Source of the DNA: Lateolabrax maculatus
Taxonomy: Eukaryota; Chordata; Actinopteri; Acropomatiformes; Lateolabracidae
Assembly (NCBI GenBank): GCA_031216445.1
Contig: CM062218.1
Span: 25,390,001-25,454,000, forward strand
Direction: 5' to 3'
Length of the DNA: 64,000 bases
A program made the translations under genes and the position numbers. This document shows, one piece after another, positions 9,509 to 21,297 of the stretch; position 1 is the stretch's first letter; the number at the start of each line of letters is the position of its first letter. The notes beneath the pieces were generated by a model. That model saw only the letters and a program-made list of their open reading frames with translations. It ran no database searches and was not told the DNA's origin.

Positions 9509-10926
9509 GTGAGTGAGATAGCTAAAGTATTTACTGAGAATAATGTATTCCTGAAATTCACTTCTACTAGGGGGTCATTGTCAACCACTAGCAAGCGAAC
9601 ATCATACATTTGAAAAGAATTCTCAGTGGTGACGCCTATTGAGTTTGTCCTAAAAAATGACAGGCAGACAGTTGTGTATATCCCCATACTAAAAATGCTG
9701 CAGACATTACTAAACAATGGAGAAATTTTAGATAAGGCCATGTCATCTGAGACAAATTTGTCACAAGGATACAGATCTCACAGGGATGGTTACCGGTTTA
9801 AAGACAATTCTCTCTTGACAGAGGAAGAATTCAGGATTGCTCTTTTCTTGTACATAGATGATTTTGAGGTGGCTAAGCCCTTGGGAACCTCCAGAAAGAA
9901 ACACAAGCTGCCATCTACTGGGTACTTGGAAATCTACACCCTAAATATCGCTCCTCTCTTCATTCCATTCAGCTTGCTCTACTCATCATCGCTGAAGATG
10001 ATATCAGGAAGTTGACTTTAAATGAGAGACCACAGTCTATTGAAGAATTAAAAGTGCAACTGGTAGATAAACTGTCACTGCAGTATGACTTTAAACTGCA
10101 GTATGAAGATCAAGACTTCCATAATGCCCTCTGCAATTTGACTGAAATAACTGATTTACCTGAAAGAGCTACACTCAAAATCATCCCTCTTGTGACTCTC
10201 CATTTAACCGCATTGTCATCACCCACCACAACATCAGACACTGAGTGCAGCACAGCAGACACTGAGATCCTGTCGACAGGAAGAGCATCACCATCGCTAA
10301 GACAACAGTGGCCAGATTTCTTTGACATACCCAATTTCTCAGTTGATGTTGACTATAGACTCAGACAGGCAGATCTTGCCTTTATGAAGGATGGAACACG
10401 TATGACTCTACCACGAGATATGAAGCATGACATACTAGAAAAGCTTGCTGAGACGATGTACAGTTTCAAGGCTTACCCTAAAGATGATGACTTCAGCAGT
10501 GTTGCAAAAGCACTAATTAGCAAACACCCCTGCCTCACTGAGCCTGGACCACACAGATGGTATGGCTGGAAAAACAGCCTTAAATTATCGCACAAAGCTT
10601 CAAAAAGCTGGATGTGAGGATGTAGCAATCAATGGAGGCAAAAGAAGTAAAGGCAACCCAGAAGGAGAATCCTCAAGCAAGAATATCAAACGGCCAAAAA
10701 GAGGTGAAGCAAACTACCTACCTAACTTACCTGAAGGACATGATGAAACAAGCCTTGAAAATGCCAGAAAGGTTCTCGTGGAAGAAATGAAGAAGAAACA
10801 ACCCAATGGCACTCTCATCTCACAAATGATGGACCAATCATTCCCACTACGCAGACAAGAAATTGTAGAAAAGGAACCTGCTGTACAGAACATTGTTGAA
10901 CGATGGCCAGCACTCTTCACAGACAG
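9509..10926 (+). pseudogene. Rest of exon 3: zinc-finger protein tail fused to SAMD3-like N-terminus (copy 1)
   Basis: After TAA (9506) the same frame continues, meets TGA at about 9611-9613, then is open to about 9905. There a one-base shift moves the reading to the frame that runs to 10617. In that frame the zinc-finger protein tail (ending SIQLALL) passes without a break into the start of the SAMD3-like protein (IIAEDDIRKLTL), with a ubiquitin/PB1-like first ~70 residues by inference. The region then has YRLRQADLAFMKDGT, CLTEPGPHRWYGWKNSLK, and a second shift near 10585 into the frame ending at donor GTAAAC (10927). The lesions are the same in all copies. Confidence 0.55.
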
Positions 10927-11072
10927 GTAAACTATTTTTGTTCTCAACCAATAAAATAATGCCTATCAAAAAGAAATTCAAGGTGTGTGGCTAGAAATCC
11001 AAACACACTTGTTGGAATGTTAACACTTCTGCCATCTCTCCATCCCTACCCACCCCTCTCTCTACTTTTCAG

Positions 11073-12276
11073 GTGTTTGCTGAGTTCAACAGAATCGCAA
11101 GTAAGAATCTTGAGGGAGACTTCTTTGAGGCTCTGGACCAGTATACCCCACGTTTCATTGAACTTTTCAAAACAAGAAGGGGAACTGTTGGCCAGAAGCT
11201 CAGTGAGCTGATGCAGCACATGAGCTGGATGGTAAGTAGGTTAATTTTGCTTTTGATCTGTGTGATAGTTCATCAGTCAAGTTCTAAATGAGATGATCCA
11301 GCCCAACCTATTCTATTTCCTGTCTGACTTGTGCTTGTGCCTTGCAAATTACTCTGTTAACTGGTCTTTTCTCTCTCTGTGTATCATTAGACACCAGACG
11401 TGACAGTACTTCGCTCTGTTGTCCTCAAAGGCATTCCTATTTTACTTGGTGACGACTCCAGTGAATTCTTCAAGACATGCTCTGTAAGTACTTGCACATA
11501 AGAAAAAGTTTGGTCTGCATTAAAATAGAACTATATCTGTGCTGACATAGAAGATGTAATTTTATCTGCACAATATACAATATACATTTTGTACAGTGAT
11601 TGATGTATTTTGTATGGCAATTCCTCCACAGCTAATCTGAGAGGTATTTAAACAGCCAGTAAATAAAAATGAAATTTGCCACATAAACGTTGTACACATT
11701 AATTAATTGTAAATCTAAGGAGCAGGAGTCCAGGCTGAAAAGTCAGTGTCACTGTTTAAGAATATATGGACCTTGTGGACCATAGCTTTAGTTTAATCAT
11801 ACCACATTTATTTTGTTGGTTATATTGTAACAATCCAGTGTGAACACATATTTAAAACCATATTCCCTAGCAAATGCTTTCAACATTAAAAATGAATGTT
11901 TAGAAGAGCATAAATTGCCATGCTGAAGAATGTGTGTGTGTGTCTTTGTAGGGTACAGCGAGAGACGAGGCCCTAGAATGCACTGTCGGTGTGCTGACAG
12001 TTGTCAGTGAAGATAATCCTCATGAGGGTCCAAGTTCAGTAGACCTCCAGCCCATCTCCACTGCCATCATTCTGGAGGGAGGTATCATCATGGATCATAT
12101 AAAAAAAACTTGCCTCAGGCAGTTTGTCTGTTATTTGGGCTTACATATGCTTTGCATTTGGATTACCCAAAATGCATGGCAAATACACTCAACTTCATTC
12201 AGACTGTGATGCTTGGACTGGGAAAGAAAACCTCCCACCAAAACTGTTAACTTTGAAGAACAGTCTACTGGGTTAG
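11073..12276 (+). pseudogene. SAMD3-like exons 4-6 (copy 1)
   Basis: Exon 4 is 11073-11231, exon 5 is 11391-11483 and exon 6 is 11952-12276. Exon 6 has one extra A in the A-run at about 12102 (8 instead of 7), which shifts the frame and stops it early at 12209. This copy-specific lesion is absent from cassettes 0, 2, 3 and 4. The other exons are unchanged. Confidence 0.55.
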
Positions 12277-13249
12277 ACCAGTAAAGAGCCATCAGCTGTC
12301 AGATAGCACTTTGTAAATTATGCAGCAGTTAATGTTCTCCTGTTATCAGAGAAAGTTTTATGCTTTCATGCAACTGAGCTGGCTTGTTTATGATCTCAAA
12401 AAAAAAAAAAATTCTATTAAAGTGTACCATGTTATGCTAGTATGCTAATGGTGGAAATAGCGCCACCTTGTGTTGCAAAGAGTTGTTAGATAATGTTGTC
12501 AGAAAGGAACCTAGCAAGGTTGACCTGTTTACATTTGTGTTTTGGGAAAACTTTTAATTATAGTAGTTATAATGTAGTACAAATACAAAACCCAAGGAGT
12601 GATGTTTTTCTGTGTTGGTTTAAACCTTGGACTGATGCTCGCTTTGGGACACAAAAGCATTTGTTGTACTTTCAGTTTTGATCAGAAATGCAATGATTTT
12701 GCATGCACTGAAGTCCTGTAATTATCAGGTGTTTACCTGTTTAATATTGTGAGACTGTTACATGCATAGAATTAGCTCACAAAAATGTGGTTTTATTTTT
12801 GCCATGTCCATGTCATGTTCTACAGTCAAATCAAACCACAAGTTTGTTGTTTAGCTGCTGTTTTGTACTTGAATGTACAAGAAAGTGATACTTGGGAACA
12901 GAACACTTGAGGCTGAATAATAGATTTAATGCATATTGTTATTACAATAGCCTAACAGACATAGATCACACTATGAGCAATTTTACAACTAGCTTTAAAA
13001 TACATTAAATATGACAAGAGGATAGAGAACAGTAATTTTATTGTTTATTGTAAGGTTATTACATGAGTGATAAAACACACATTTTATATTGGAGAATTGG
13101 AATCAAAAGTAACAATATCGAACATTTATTGTTCAGTCTAGATCTGTCAGTGATGCAATTATTTTTTTAATAAATGTTGTAATGCAGCTGAACAAACCCA
13201 GTGAGTGTTCTTTTAAAGTATATGTTTGTGGTGTTTTTCCCTTTATTAG
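12277..13249 (+). other. 3' flank of cassette gene (copy 1), no gene seen
   Basis: AT-rich sequence with an A-run near 12399 and AATAAA near 13169. I find no coding feature. Confidence 0.4.
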
Positions 13250-13339
13250 GTAATAACAGCTAAAATAGATAAGAAATGGGAGAAGGACAAGGACCCATTC
13301 AAGGAAATTGGTTTGTTTAATTTAACTGAACTGAAATGA
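13250..13339 (+). other. Exon-like segment (copy 1)
   Basis: Same 29-codon frame and acceptor as at 2463-2552. Conserved without change here. Confidence 0.3.
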
Positions 13340-13627
13340 ACTGAAAAAAAATGAGTGAGTAGTAAGTAGTAGGTATCATAATTCTAAGTGGGGTTAAATT
13401 TGTATCAAGCAGTCCACACAAAATGAAAAAATTAAGTTAACACTAAGCATGGCTATTAAGTTACATGAACTTTTTTTTTTTTTTTTTAGTTGTACTACTT
13501 GATTTGGTACTGCACACTTAAAATAAACAAGCTTTTCTAACTCACTATTTTTAAGATTACTTTGCTTAATTTGCAACGAGTTTGCATACTTTTTTTAAGT
13601 AAGGTCAACTAATTAGATTTTACAGTG

Positions 13628-14498
13628 AGTATACGTACACACGTCTCCCGCAGAGCTATGTTGAAAGTCCCTCAATATTCAGTCGAGTATTGGCTAATGA
13701 CCTGCAACACCTAGACGTGTCCAGTACAGTACTACAATATGTAGATGATCTCTTGATATGTAGCACCTCCAAAGCTCAATGTGCACAAGACTCAGTCTCA
13801 GCCCTGATGGCTTTAGAAAAGGGGGCTCACAAGGTGAGTAAAAATAAATTACAGTTTTGCCAGACACAGGTTGAATACTTAGGTAGACAACTCTGTGGCA
13901 CTAAATGAGCTATAGTGCCCTCACAAATTGAGGCAGTATCGAAAGCTCCCAAACCACAAACGGTGAGACACATGTCGTCATTTCTGCCATCTCAGCTTTA
14001 CTAGAAGCCATACACCATCCAAAAGTGTTAGCCATCATTAAATGCGTAGCTCATCAAAAAACGAATTCCCTGATAGCTAAAGGCAACAACTTAGCAGATG
14101 AAGCCGCAAAACGCATAGCTACACCCACCTGTATAGGACCACTGCTAGTAGCTGGAGATTGTGAACCACTGACAAACTTATATATATATGATATATATAT
14201 ATATATATATATGAGCTATATATATGTGCTGCTATGTAATAGCAGCACAACATCAGGCAAGTCCATATGCACATTGTGTATGGGCAAAAAGGGGGGCAAG
14301 TATAATCACTGAAGAAGGTCCATCACATGGGCTATGGCGAAGTGCACATGGACATATTGTCCTCCCAACATCTTTGGTACAGGTTGCTACACGTAGTGCG
14401 CATGGTCAGGACCATTGCACAAGTGGGGAGGTGTTGAGACGCCTTCAAGCAGTCTGGTGGTCACCATTTTTCCGACCTGCGTTTGTAGCTGAGACAAT
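13628..14498 (+). mobile_element. pol: ERV-A segment 2 (short, deleted)
   Basis: It has RT C-terminal half (13632-13960, YVDD box intact, TGA at 13906), RNase H fragment (about 13980-14165), TA tract (14177-14223) and integrase N-terminal region (about 14235-14498). It breaks off at 14498 directly into intron 2 of the next cassette, so the rest of integrase, the LTR, the LINE, the pol start and the cassette's left part are lost. Confidence 0.75.
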
Positions 14499-14645
14499 TT
14501 TGCAAGGAAGGTTTTTTTCTGTTGCTCTGGTATTTCAAGTCTGATACTGCATGTTAGTCTTTTTGTTTTTTGTTTCTATTTTGCCGGGCTTGATGCTAAA
14601 ATGATCTTTTCTTTTCAGATTTTTCAAGAAGACAAAAAACTTCCT

Positions 14646-15377
14646 ATGCAGTGGTTGTGTAAGTACTGCACATTTTGTGCTGAAAAGAGGTGCTTCTTAC
14701 TTAAGCATTACCGCTTAAAACACGGGTGCCACACTCGAATATCACCACTACCGTGCCTTTATAAGGAGTGCCTGTGCACATTTAAATCTTTCAATGCACT
14801 CAAAGTCCACTTATCAACATGGCACACTCAAAAGGACCTGGGGAACGTGGGTGAAACTGCTTTCCATTGTCAGCTGTGTGACTTTGTGGAGCCTTGCACT
14901 GGAGCTGACTTTTTTACCCATTTACGAAGACATTTGAAGCTGAAGCAAAAGGTTTCCTGTCCATATCAAGGCTGTAGCTTTCAGAGCAATGTTTATTCAA
15001 CCTTTAATACACATAAAAGCAAAGAACATCAAGACCACAATAAGATGGCATTCAAACCTGAAATTGTGTCACATAATGTACTTGAGGTACCTCCACCTAA
15101 TATAAATATTCAACCTGAGGATAGCGCCCCTGAAACTGATCAGGTTGAGTTTGAGGTTACTGAGCTCAATGAAGATGTGGGAGACTTGGAGAGTCAGTTG
15201 GAACATAATGTAGCTGCTGTTTTTCTGAAAATGTCATCGATTCTTAACATCTCTGAAAATGCCCTGCAAGAAGTTATAGAGCAGATCAACCAAATTTATG
15301 TGCTTTCACAGCCATTGTTACATACCTCGGTTGGAAAAATACTAAATCAACATTGTGGAGATGTTGAGGACTCTTAA
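14646..15377 (+). CDS. Four-finger zinc-finger frame (cassette 2)
   Basis: Same 243-codon frame as at 8777, with two amino-acid differences: Ser4 to Leu next to the first finger, and Ala122 to Thr in finger 4. All zinc ligands remain. No promoter is left upstream; any transcription would have to come from ERV-A sequence. Confidence 0.5.
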   Translation: MQWLCKYCTFCAEKRCFLLKHYRLKHGCHTRISPLPCLYKECLCTFKSFNALKVHLSTWHTQKDLGNVGETAFHCQLCDFVEPCTGADFFTHLRRHLKLKQKVSCPYQGCSFQSNVYSTFNTHKSKEHQDHNKMAFKPEIVSHNVLEVPPPNINIQPEDSAPETDQVEFEVTELNEDVGDLESQLEHNVAAVFLKMSSILNISENALQEVIEQINQIYVLSQPLLHTSVGKILNQHCGDVEDS

Positions 15378-18144
15378 GTGAGTGAGATAGCTAAAGTATT
15401 TACTGAGAATAATGTATTCCTGAAATTCACTTCTACTAGGGGGTCATTGTCAACCACTAGCAAGCGAACATCATACATTTGAAAAGAATTCTCAGTGGTG
15501 ACGCCTATTGAGTTTGTCCTAAAAAATGACAGGCAGACAGTTGTGTATATCCCCATACTAAAAATGCTGCAGACATTACTAAACAATGGAGAAATTTTAG
15601 ATAAGGCCATGTCATCTGAGACAAATTTGTCACAAGGATACAGATCTCACAGGGATGGTTACCGGTTTAAAGACAATTCTCTCTTGACAGAGGAAGAATT
15701 CAGGATTGCTCTTTTCTTGTACATAGATGATTTTGAGGTGGCTAAGCCCTTGGGAACCTCCAGAAAGAAACACAAGCTGCCATCTACTGGGTACTTGGAA
15801 ATCTACACCCTAAATATCGCTCCTCTCTTCATTCCATTCAGCTTGCTCTACTCATCATCGCTGAAGATGATATCAGGAAGTTGACTTTAAATGAGAGACC
15901 ACAGTCTATTGAAGAATTAAAAGTGCAACTGGTAGATAAACTGTCACTGCAGTATGACTTTAAACTGCAGTATGAAGATCAAGACTTCCATAATGCCCTC
16001 TGCAATTTGACTGAAATAACTGATTTACCTGAAAGAGCTACGCTCAAAATCATCCCTCTTGTGACTCTCCATTTAACCGCATTGTCATCACCCACCACAA
16101 CATCAGACACTGAGTGCAGCACAGCAGACACTGAGATCCTGTCGACAGGAAGAGCATCACCATCGCTAAGACAACAGTGGCCAGATTTCTTTGACATACC
16201 CAATTTCTCAGTTGATGTTGACTATAGACTCAGACAGGCAGATCTTGCCTTTATGAAGGATGGAACACGTATGACTCTACCACGAGATATGAAGCATGAC
16301 ATACTAGAAAAGCTTGCTGAGACGATGTACAGTTTCAAGGCTTACCCTAAAGATGATGACTTCAGCAGTGTTGCAAAAGCACTAATTAGCAAACACCCCT
16401 GCCTCACTGAGCCTGGACCACACAGATGGTATGGCTGGAAAAACAGCCTTAAATTATCGCACAAAGCTTCAAAAAGCTGGATGTGAGGATGTAGCAATCA
16501 ATGGAGGCAAAAGAAGTAAAGGCAACCCAGAAGGAGAATCCTCAAGCAAGAATATCAAACGGCCAAAAAGAGGTGAAGCAAACTACCTACCTAACTTACC
16601 TGAAGGACATGATGAAACAAGCCTTGAAAATGCCAGAAAGGTTCTCGTGGAAGAAATGAAGAAGAAACAACCCAATGGCACTCTCATCTCACAAATGATG
16701 GACCAATCATTCCCACTACGCAGACAAGAAATTGTAGAAAAGGAACCTGCTGTACAGAACATTGTTGAACGATGGCCAGCACTCTTCACAGACAGGTAAA
16801 CTATTTTTGTTCTCAACCAATAAAATAATGCCTATCAAAAAGAAATTCAAGGTGTGTGGCTAGAAATCCAAACACACTTGTTGGAATGTTAACACTTCTG
16901 CCATCTCTCCATCCCTACCCACCCCTCTCTCTACTTTTCAGGTGTTTGCTGAGTTCAACAGAATCGCAAGTAAGAATCTTGAGGGAGACTTCTTTGAGGC
17001 TCTGGACCAGTATACCCCACGTTTCATTGAACTTTTCAAAACAAGAAGGGGAACTGTTGGCCAGAAGCTCAGTGAGCTGATGCAGCACATGAGCTGGATG
17101 GTAAGTAGGTTAATTTTGCTTTTGATCTGTGTGATAGTTCATCAATCAAGTTCTAAATGAGATGATCCAGCCCAACCTATTCTATTTCCTGTCTGACTTG
17201 TGCTTGTGCCTTGCAAATTACTCTGTTAACTGGTCTTTTCTCTCTCTGTGTATCATTAGACACCAGACGTGACAGTACTTCGCTCTGTTGTCCTCAAAGG
17301 CATTCCTATTTTACTTGGTGACGACTCCAGTGAATTCTTCAAGACATGCTCTGTAAGTACTTGCACATAAGAAAAAGTTTGGTCTGCATTAAAATAGAAC
17401 TATATCTGTGCTGACATAGAAGATGTAATTTTATCTGCACAATATACAATATACATTTTGTACAGTGATTGATGTATTTTGTATGGCAATTCCTCCACAG
17501 CTAATCTGAGAGGTATTTAAACAGCCAGTAAATAAAAATGAAATTTGCCACATAAACGTTGTACACATTAATTAATTGTAAATCTAAGGAGCAGGAGTCC
17601 AGGCTGAAAAGTCAGTGTCACTGTTTAAGAATATATGGACCTTGTGGACCATAGCTTTAGTTTAATCATACCACATTTATTTTGTTGGTTATATTGTAAC
17701 AATCCAGTGTGAACACATATTTAAAACCATATTCCCTAGCAAATGCTTTCAACATTAAAAATGAATGTTTAGAAGAGCATAAATTGCCATGCTGAAGAAT
17801 GTGTGTGTGTGTCTTTGTAGGGTACAGCGAGAGACGAGGCCCTAGAATGCACTGTCGGTGTGCTGACAGTTGTCAGTGAAGATAATCCTCATGAGGGTCC
17901 AAGTTCAGTAGACCTCCAGCCCATCTCCACTGCCATCATTCTGGAGGGAGGTATCATCATGGATCATATAAAAAAACTTGCCTCAGGCAGTTTGTCTGTT
18001 ATTTGGGCTTACATATGCTTTGCATTTGGATTACCCAAAATGCATGGCAAATACACTCAACTTCATTCAGACTGTGATGCTTGGACTGGGAAAGAAAACC
18101 TCCCACCAAAACTGTTAACTTTGAAGAACAGTCTACTGGGTTAG
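15378..18144 (+). pseudogene. SAMD3-like part, exons 3-6 (cassette 2)
   Basis: The exon 3 remainder runs to 16795, exon 4 is 16942-17100, exon 5 is 17260-17352 and exon 6 is 17821-18144. It has the shared in-frame TGA and the shared shifts near 15774 and 16454. The exon 6 frame is intact (94-codon tail from 17860). Confidence 0.55.
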
Positions 18145-19117
18145 ACCAGTAAAGAGCCATCAGCTGTCAGATAGCACTTTGTAAATTATGCAGCAGTTAA
18201 TGTTCTCCTGTTATCAGAGAAAGTTTTATGCTTTCATGCAACTGAGCTGGCTTGTTTATGATCTCAAAAAAAAAAAAAATTCTATTAAAGTGTACCATGT
18301 TATGCTAGTATGCTAATGGTGGAAATAGCGCCACCTTGTGTTGCAAAGAGTTGTTAGATAATGTTGTCAGAAAGGAACCTAGCAAGGTTGACCTGTTTAC
18401 ATTTGTGTTTTGGGAAAACTTTTAATTATAGTAGTTATAATGTAGTACAAATACAAAACCCAAGGAGTGATGTTTTTCTGTGTTGGTTTAAACCTTGGAC
18501 TGATGCTCGCTTTGGGACACAAAAGCATTTGTTGTACTTTCAGTTTTGATCAGAAATGCAATGATTTTGCATGCACTGAAGTCCTGTAATTATCAGGTGT
18601 TTACCTGTTTAATATTGTGAGACTGTTACATGCATAGAATTAGCTCACAAAAATGTGGTTTTATTTTTGCCATGTCCATGTCATGTTCTACAGTCAAATC
18701 AAACCACAAGTTTGTTGTTTAGCTGCTGTTTTGTACTTGAATGTACAAGAAAGTGATACTTGGGAACAGAACACTTGAGGCTGAATAATAGATTTAATGC
18801 ATATTGTTATTACAATAGCCTAACAGACATAGATCACACTATGAGCAATTTTACAACTAGCTTTAAAATACATTAAATATGACAAGAGGATAGAGAACAG
18901 TAATTTTATTGTTTATTGTAAGGTTATTACATGAGTGATAAAACACACATTTTATATTGGAGAATTGGAATCAAAAGTAACAATATCGAACATTTATTGT
19001 TCAGTCTAGATCTGTCAGTGATGCAATTATTTTTTTAATAAATGTTGTAATGCAGCTGAACAAACCCAGTGAGTGTTCTTTTAAAGTATATGTTTGTGGT
19101 GTTTTTCCCTTTATTAG
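18145..19117 (+). other. 3' flank (cassette 2), no gene seen
   Basis: As in the other cassettes; only A- and T-run length differences. Confidence 0.4.
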
Positions 19118-19207
19118 GTAATAACAGCTAAAATAGATAAGAAATGGGAGAAGGACAAGGACCCATTCAAGGAAATTGGTTTGTTTAATTTAACTGAACT
19201 GAAATGA
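19118..19207 (+). other. Exon-like segment (cassette 2)
   Basis: Unchanged copy of the 29-codon acceptor-led frame at 2463-2552. Confidence 0.3.
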
Positions 19208-19503
19208 ACTGAAAAAAAATGAGTGAGTAGTAAGTAGTAGGTATCATAATTCTAAGTGGGGTTAAATTTGTATCAAGCAGTCCACACAAAATGAAAAAAT
19301 TAAGTTAACACTAAGCATGGCTATTAAGTTACATGAACTTTTTTTTTTTTTTTTTTTTTGGTTGTACTACTTGATTTGGTACTGCACACTTAAAATAAAC
19401 AAGCTTTTCTAACTCACTATTCTTAAGATTACTTTGCTTAATTTGCAACGAGTTTGCATACTTTTTTTAAGTAAGGTCAACTAATTAGATTTTACAGTGA
19501 GTA

Positions 19504-19840
19504 TACGTACACACGTCTCCCGCAGAGCTATGTTGAAAGTCCCTCAATATTCAGTCGAGTATTGGCTAATGACCTGCAACACCTAGACGTGTCCAGTACA
19601 GTACTACAATATGTAGATGATCTCTTGATATGTAGCACCTCCAAAGCTCAATGTGCACAAGACTCAGTCTCAGCCCTGATGGCTTTAGAAAAGGGGGCTC
19701 ACAAGGTGAGTAAAAATAAATTACAGTTTTGCCAGACACAGGTTGAATACTTAGGTAGACAACTCTGTGGCACTAAATGAGCTATAGTGCCCTCACAAAT
19801 TGAGGCAGTATCGAAAGCTCCCAAACCACAAACGGTGAGA
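19504..19840 (+). pseudogene. pol: ERV-A RT C-terminal half (segment 3)
   Basis: YVDD box intact; TGA at 19778-19780 as in segment 1. Confidence 0.8.
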
Positions 19841-19849
19841 CACATGTCG

Positions 19850-20575
19850 TCATTTCTGCCATCTCAGCTTTACTAGAAGCCATACACCATCCAAAAGTGT
19901 TAGCCATCATTAAATGCGTAGCTCATCAAAAAACGAATTCCCTGATAGCTAAAGGCAACAACTTAGCAGATGAAGCCGCAAAACGCATAGCTACACCCAC
20001 CTGTATAGGACCACTGCTAGTAGCTGGAGATTGTGAACCACTGACAAACTTATATATATATATATATATGAGCTATATATATGTGCTGCTATGTAATAGC
20101 AGCACAACATCAGGCAAGTCCATATGCACATTCTGTATGGGCAAAAAGGGGGGCAAGTATAATCACTGAAGAAGGTCCATCACATGGGCTATGGCGAAGT
20201 GCACATGGACATATTGTCCTCCCAACATCTTTGGTACAGGTTGCTACACGTAGTGCGCATGGTCAGGACCATTGCACAAGTGGGGAGGTGTTGAGACGCC
20301 TTCAAGCAGTCTGGTGGTCACCATTTTTCCGACCTGCGTTTGTAGCTGAGACAATAAAAAAAGCCCTAAAAATGCTAGGAATCAAACAGAAGTTCAGATG
20401 TGTGTATCACCCACAGTCACAGAGAGTAGTGGAAAGGGCAAATGGCATGCTAAAAGCAAAACTTGCAAAAATTAGAGCAGACAGTCAGTATAAAATCAAT
20501 TGGGTAGATGCATTGCCACTTGCTTTGATGGCTATACGAACACTAACTAACACTAACACTAAGCTAAGAGACTAA
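19850..20575 (+). pseudogene. pol: ERV-A RNase H end and integrase (segment 3)
   Basis: The RNase H fragment (19850-20040) and TA tract (20048-20085) are followed by one open frame (20081-20575, 164 codons). It runs through the integrase N-terminal region, an internal deletion, and the core end with YHPQSQRVVERANG. The A-run has 7 A, so no frameshift here. The first two catalytic Asp residues are missing with the deleted core. Confidence 0.65.
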
Positions 20576-20699
20576 CACATCTAATACCACACGAGGCACT
20601 TACAGGGAGACCGATGCCGGTTCCCTTTTGTAGAGGGCCGTATGCGAGCAATGTGAACGAGAACTAACATGCTACCTACGACACCTAACGCAAATACAC

Positions 20700-20969
20700 A
20701 AAGCTGTGCTCCAACAGGTAAAAGCTGTGTCTGAGGACAGAGACGCTGACATTCCAGAGCAGCTAAGGAGAGTTGAACCTGGAGACTGGGTCTACGTAAA
20801 GGTGTTCAAACGAAAGTGGGACCAACCAAGGTGAGAAGGACCCTTTAAGGTTATCCTAACTACCCCAACTGCGCTGAAAGTAGAGGGTAAGAAATGTTGG
20901 TTCCATTTAAACCATTGCTGCAGAGCGAGGGATCCAGGTGAGACAGCAAGGGCACAGCACGATCCAGAA
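20700..20969 (+). pseudogene. pol: ERV-A integrase C-terminal domain (segment 3)
   Basis: GDWVYVKVFKRKW and the WFHLNHC stretch are visible; an in-frame stop lies between them (near 20834). Confidence 0.55.
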
Positions 20970-21297
20970 AGGGACGGTGAAGCCTCCCAACTGGAAGATA
21001 GACAGCTTCAAGATCCAAGGACAAAGATGATCACAGAGACTGGCTGAGAGGAGGAGTACCAGTAAACAACGTAATCACACTCACGTATATAAAGTCAGCT
21101 CAATACAATCAAACATTGACATTAGGACCAGAAGGCATAAAAATAGACACGCATGTGGTTCACAGACAATGCCTAAAAGAAGGGACAGTGATGGTAGTGG
21201 TACAATGTTCACGAAATCAATGCACATAGATAAACCTACACCAAACCATGACAGCTGAAGAAGCAACCAAATTGACCCAAATTTAAGTAAAATGAGG

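Larger units (their letters stand above)
6231..13627 (+). mobile_element. Cassette 1: complete gene-carrying element in ERV-A RT
   Basis: This 7397-bp segment starts CACTGTAAAT (6231) and ends ATTTTACAGTG (13627): inverted termini of at least 9 bp. AGTA stands immediately left (6227-6230) and immediately right (13628-13631). The flanking RT frame is split within the GQQY-T motif, so insertion of a foreign segment is clear. It carries a promoter, a ~650-bp palindrome and the six-exon zinc-finger/SAMD3-like gene in the same direction as pol. The CACTG terminus recalls CACTA/EnSpm-type or related fish MITEs, but a 4-bp duplication is not the usual 2-3 bp. The superfamily is not assigned, and no transposase is seen. 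Confidence 0.65.
14499..19499 (+). mobile_element. Cassette 2: left-truncated, promoterless
   Basis: It starts inside intron 2 (equivalent to about 8624 in cassette 1), so exons 1 and 2, the palindrome and both CpG blocks are missing. It keeps the right terminus TTTTACAGTG (ends 19499) and AGTA (19500-19503). Confidence 0.75.

Noticed and set aside
8777..12276. A SAM domain in the cassette gene
   Set aside because: The family name contains it, but I see no SAM-like five-helix motif in any frame here; only the family's other conserved regions are visible.
6231..13627. Cassette as a large LTR retrotransposon or virus of its own
   Set aside because: No RT, integrase, capsid or polymerase lies inside; it has introns and inverted, not direct, long termini.
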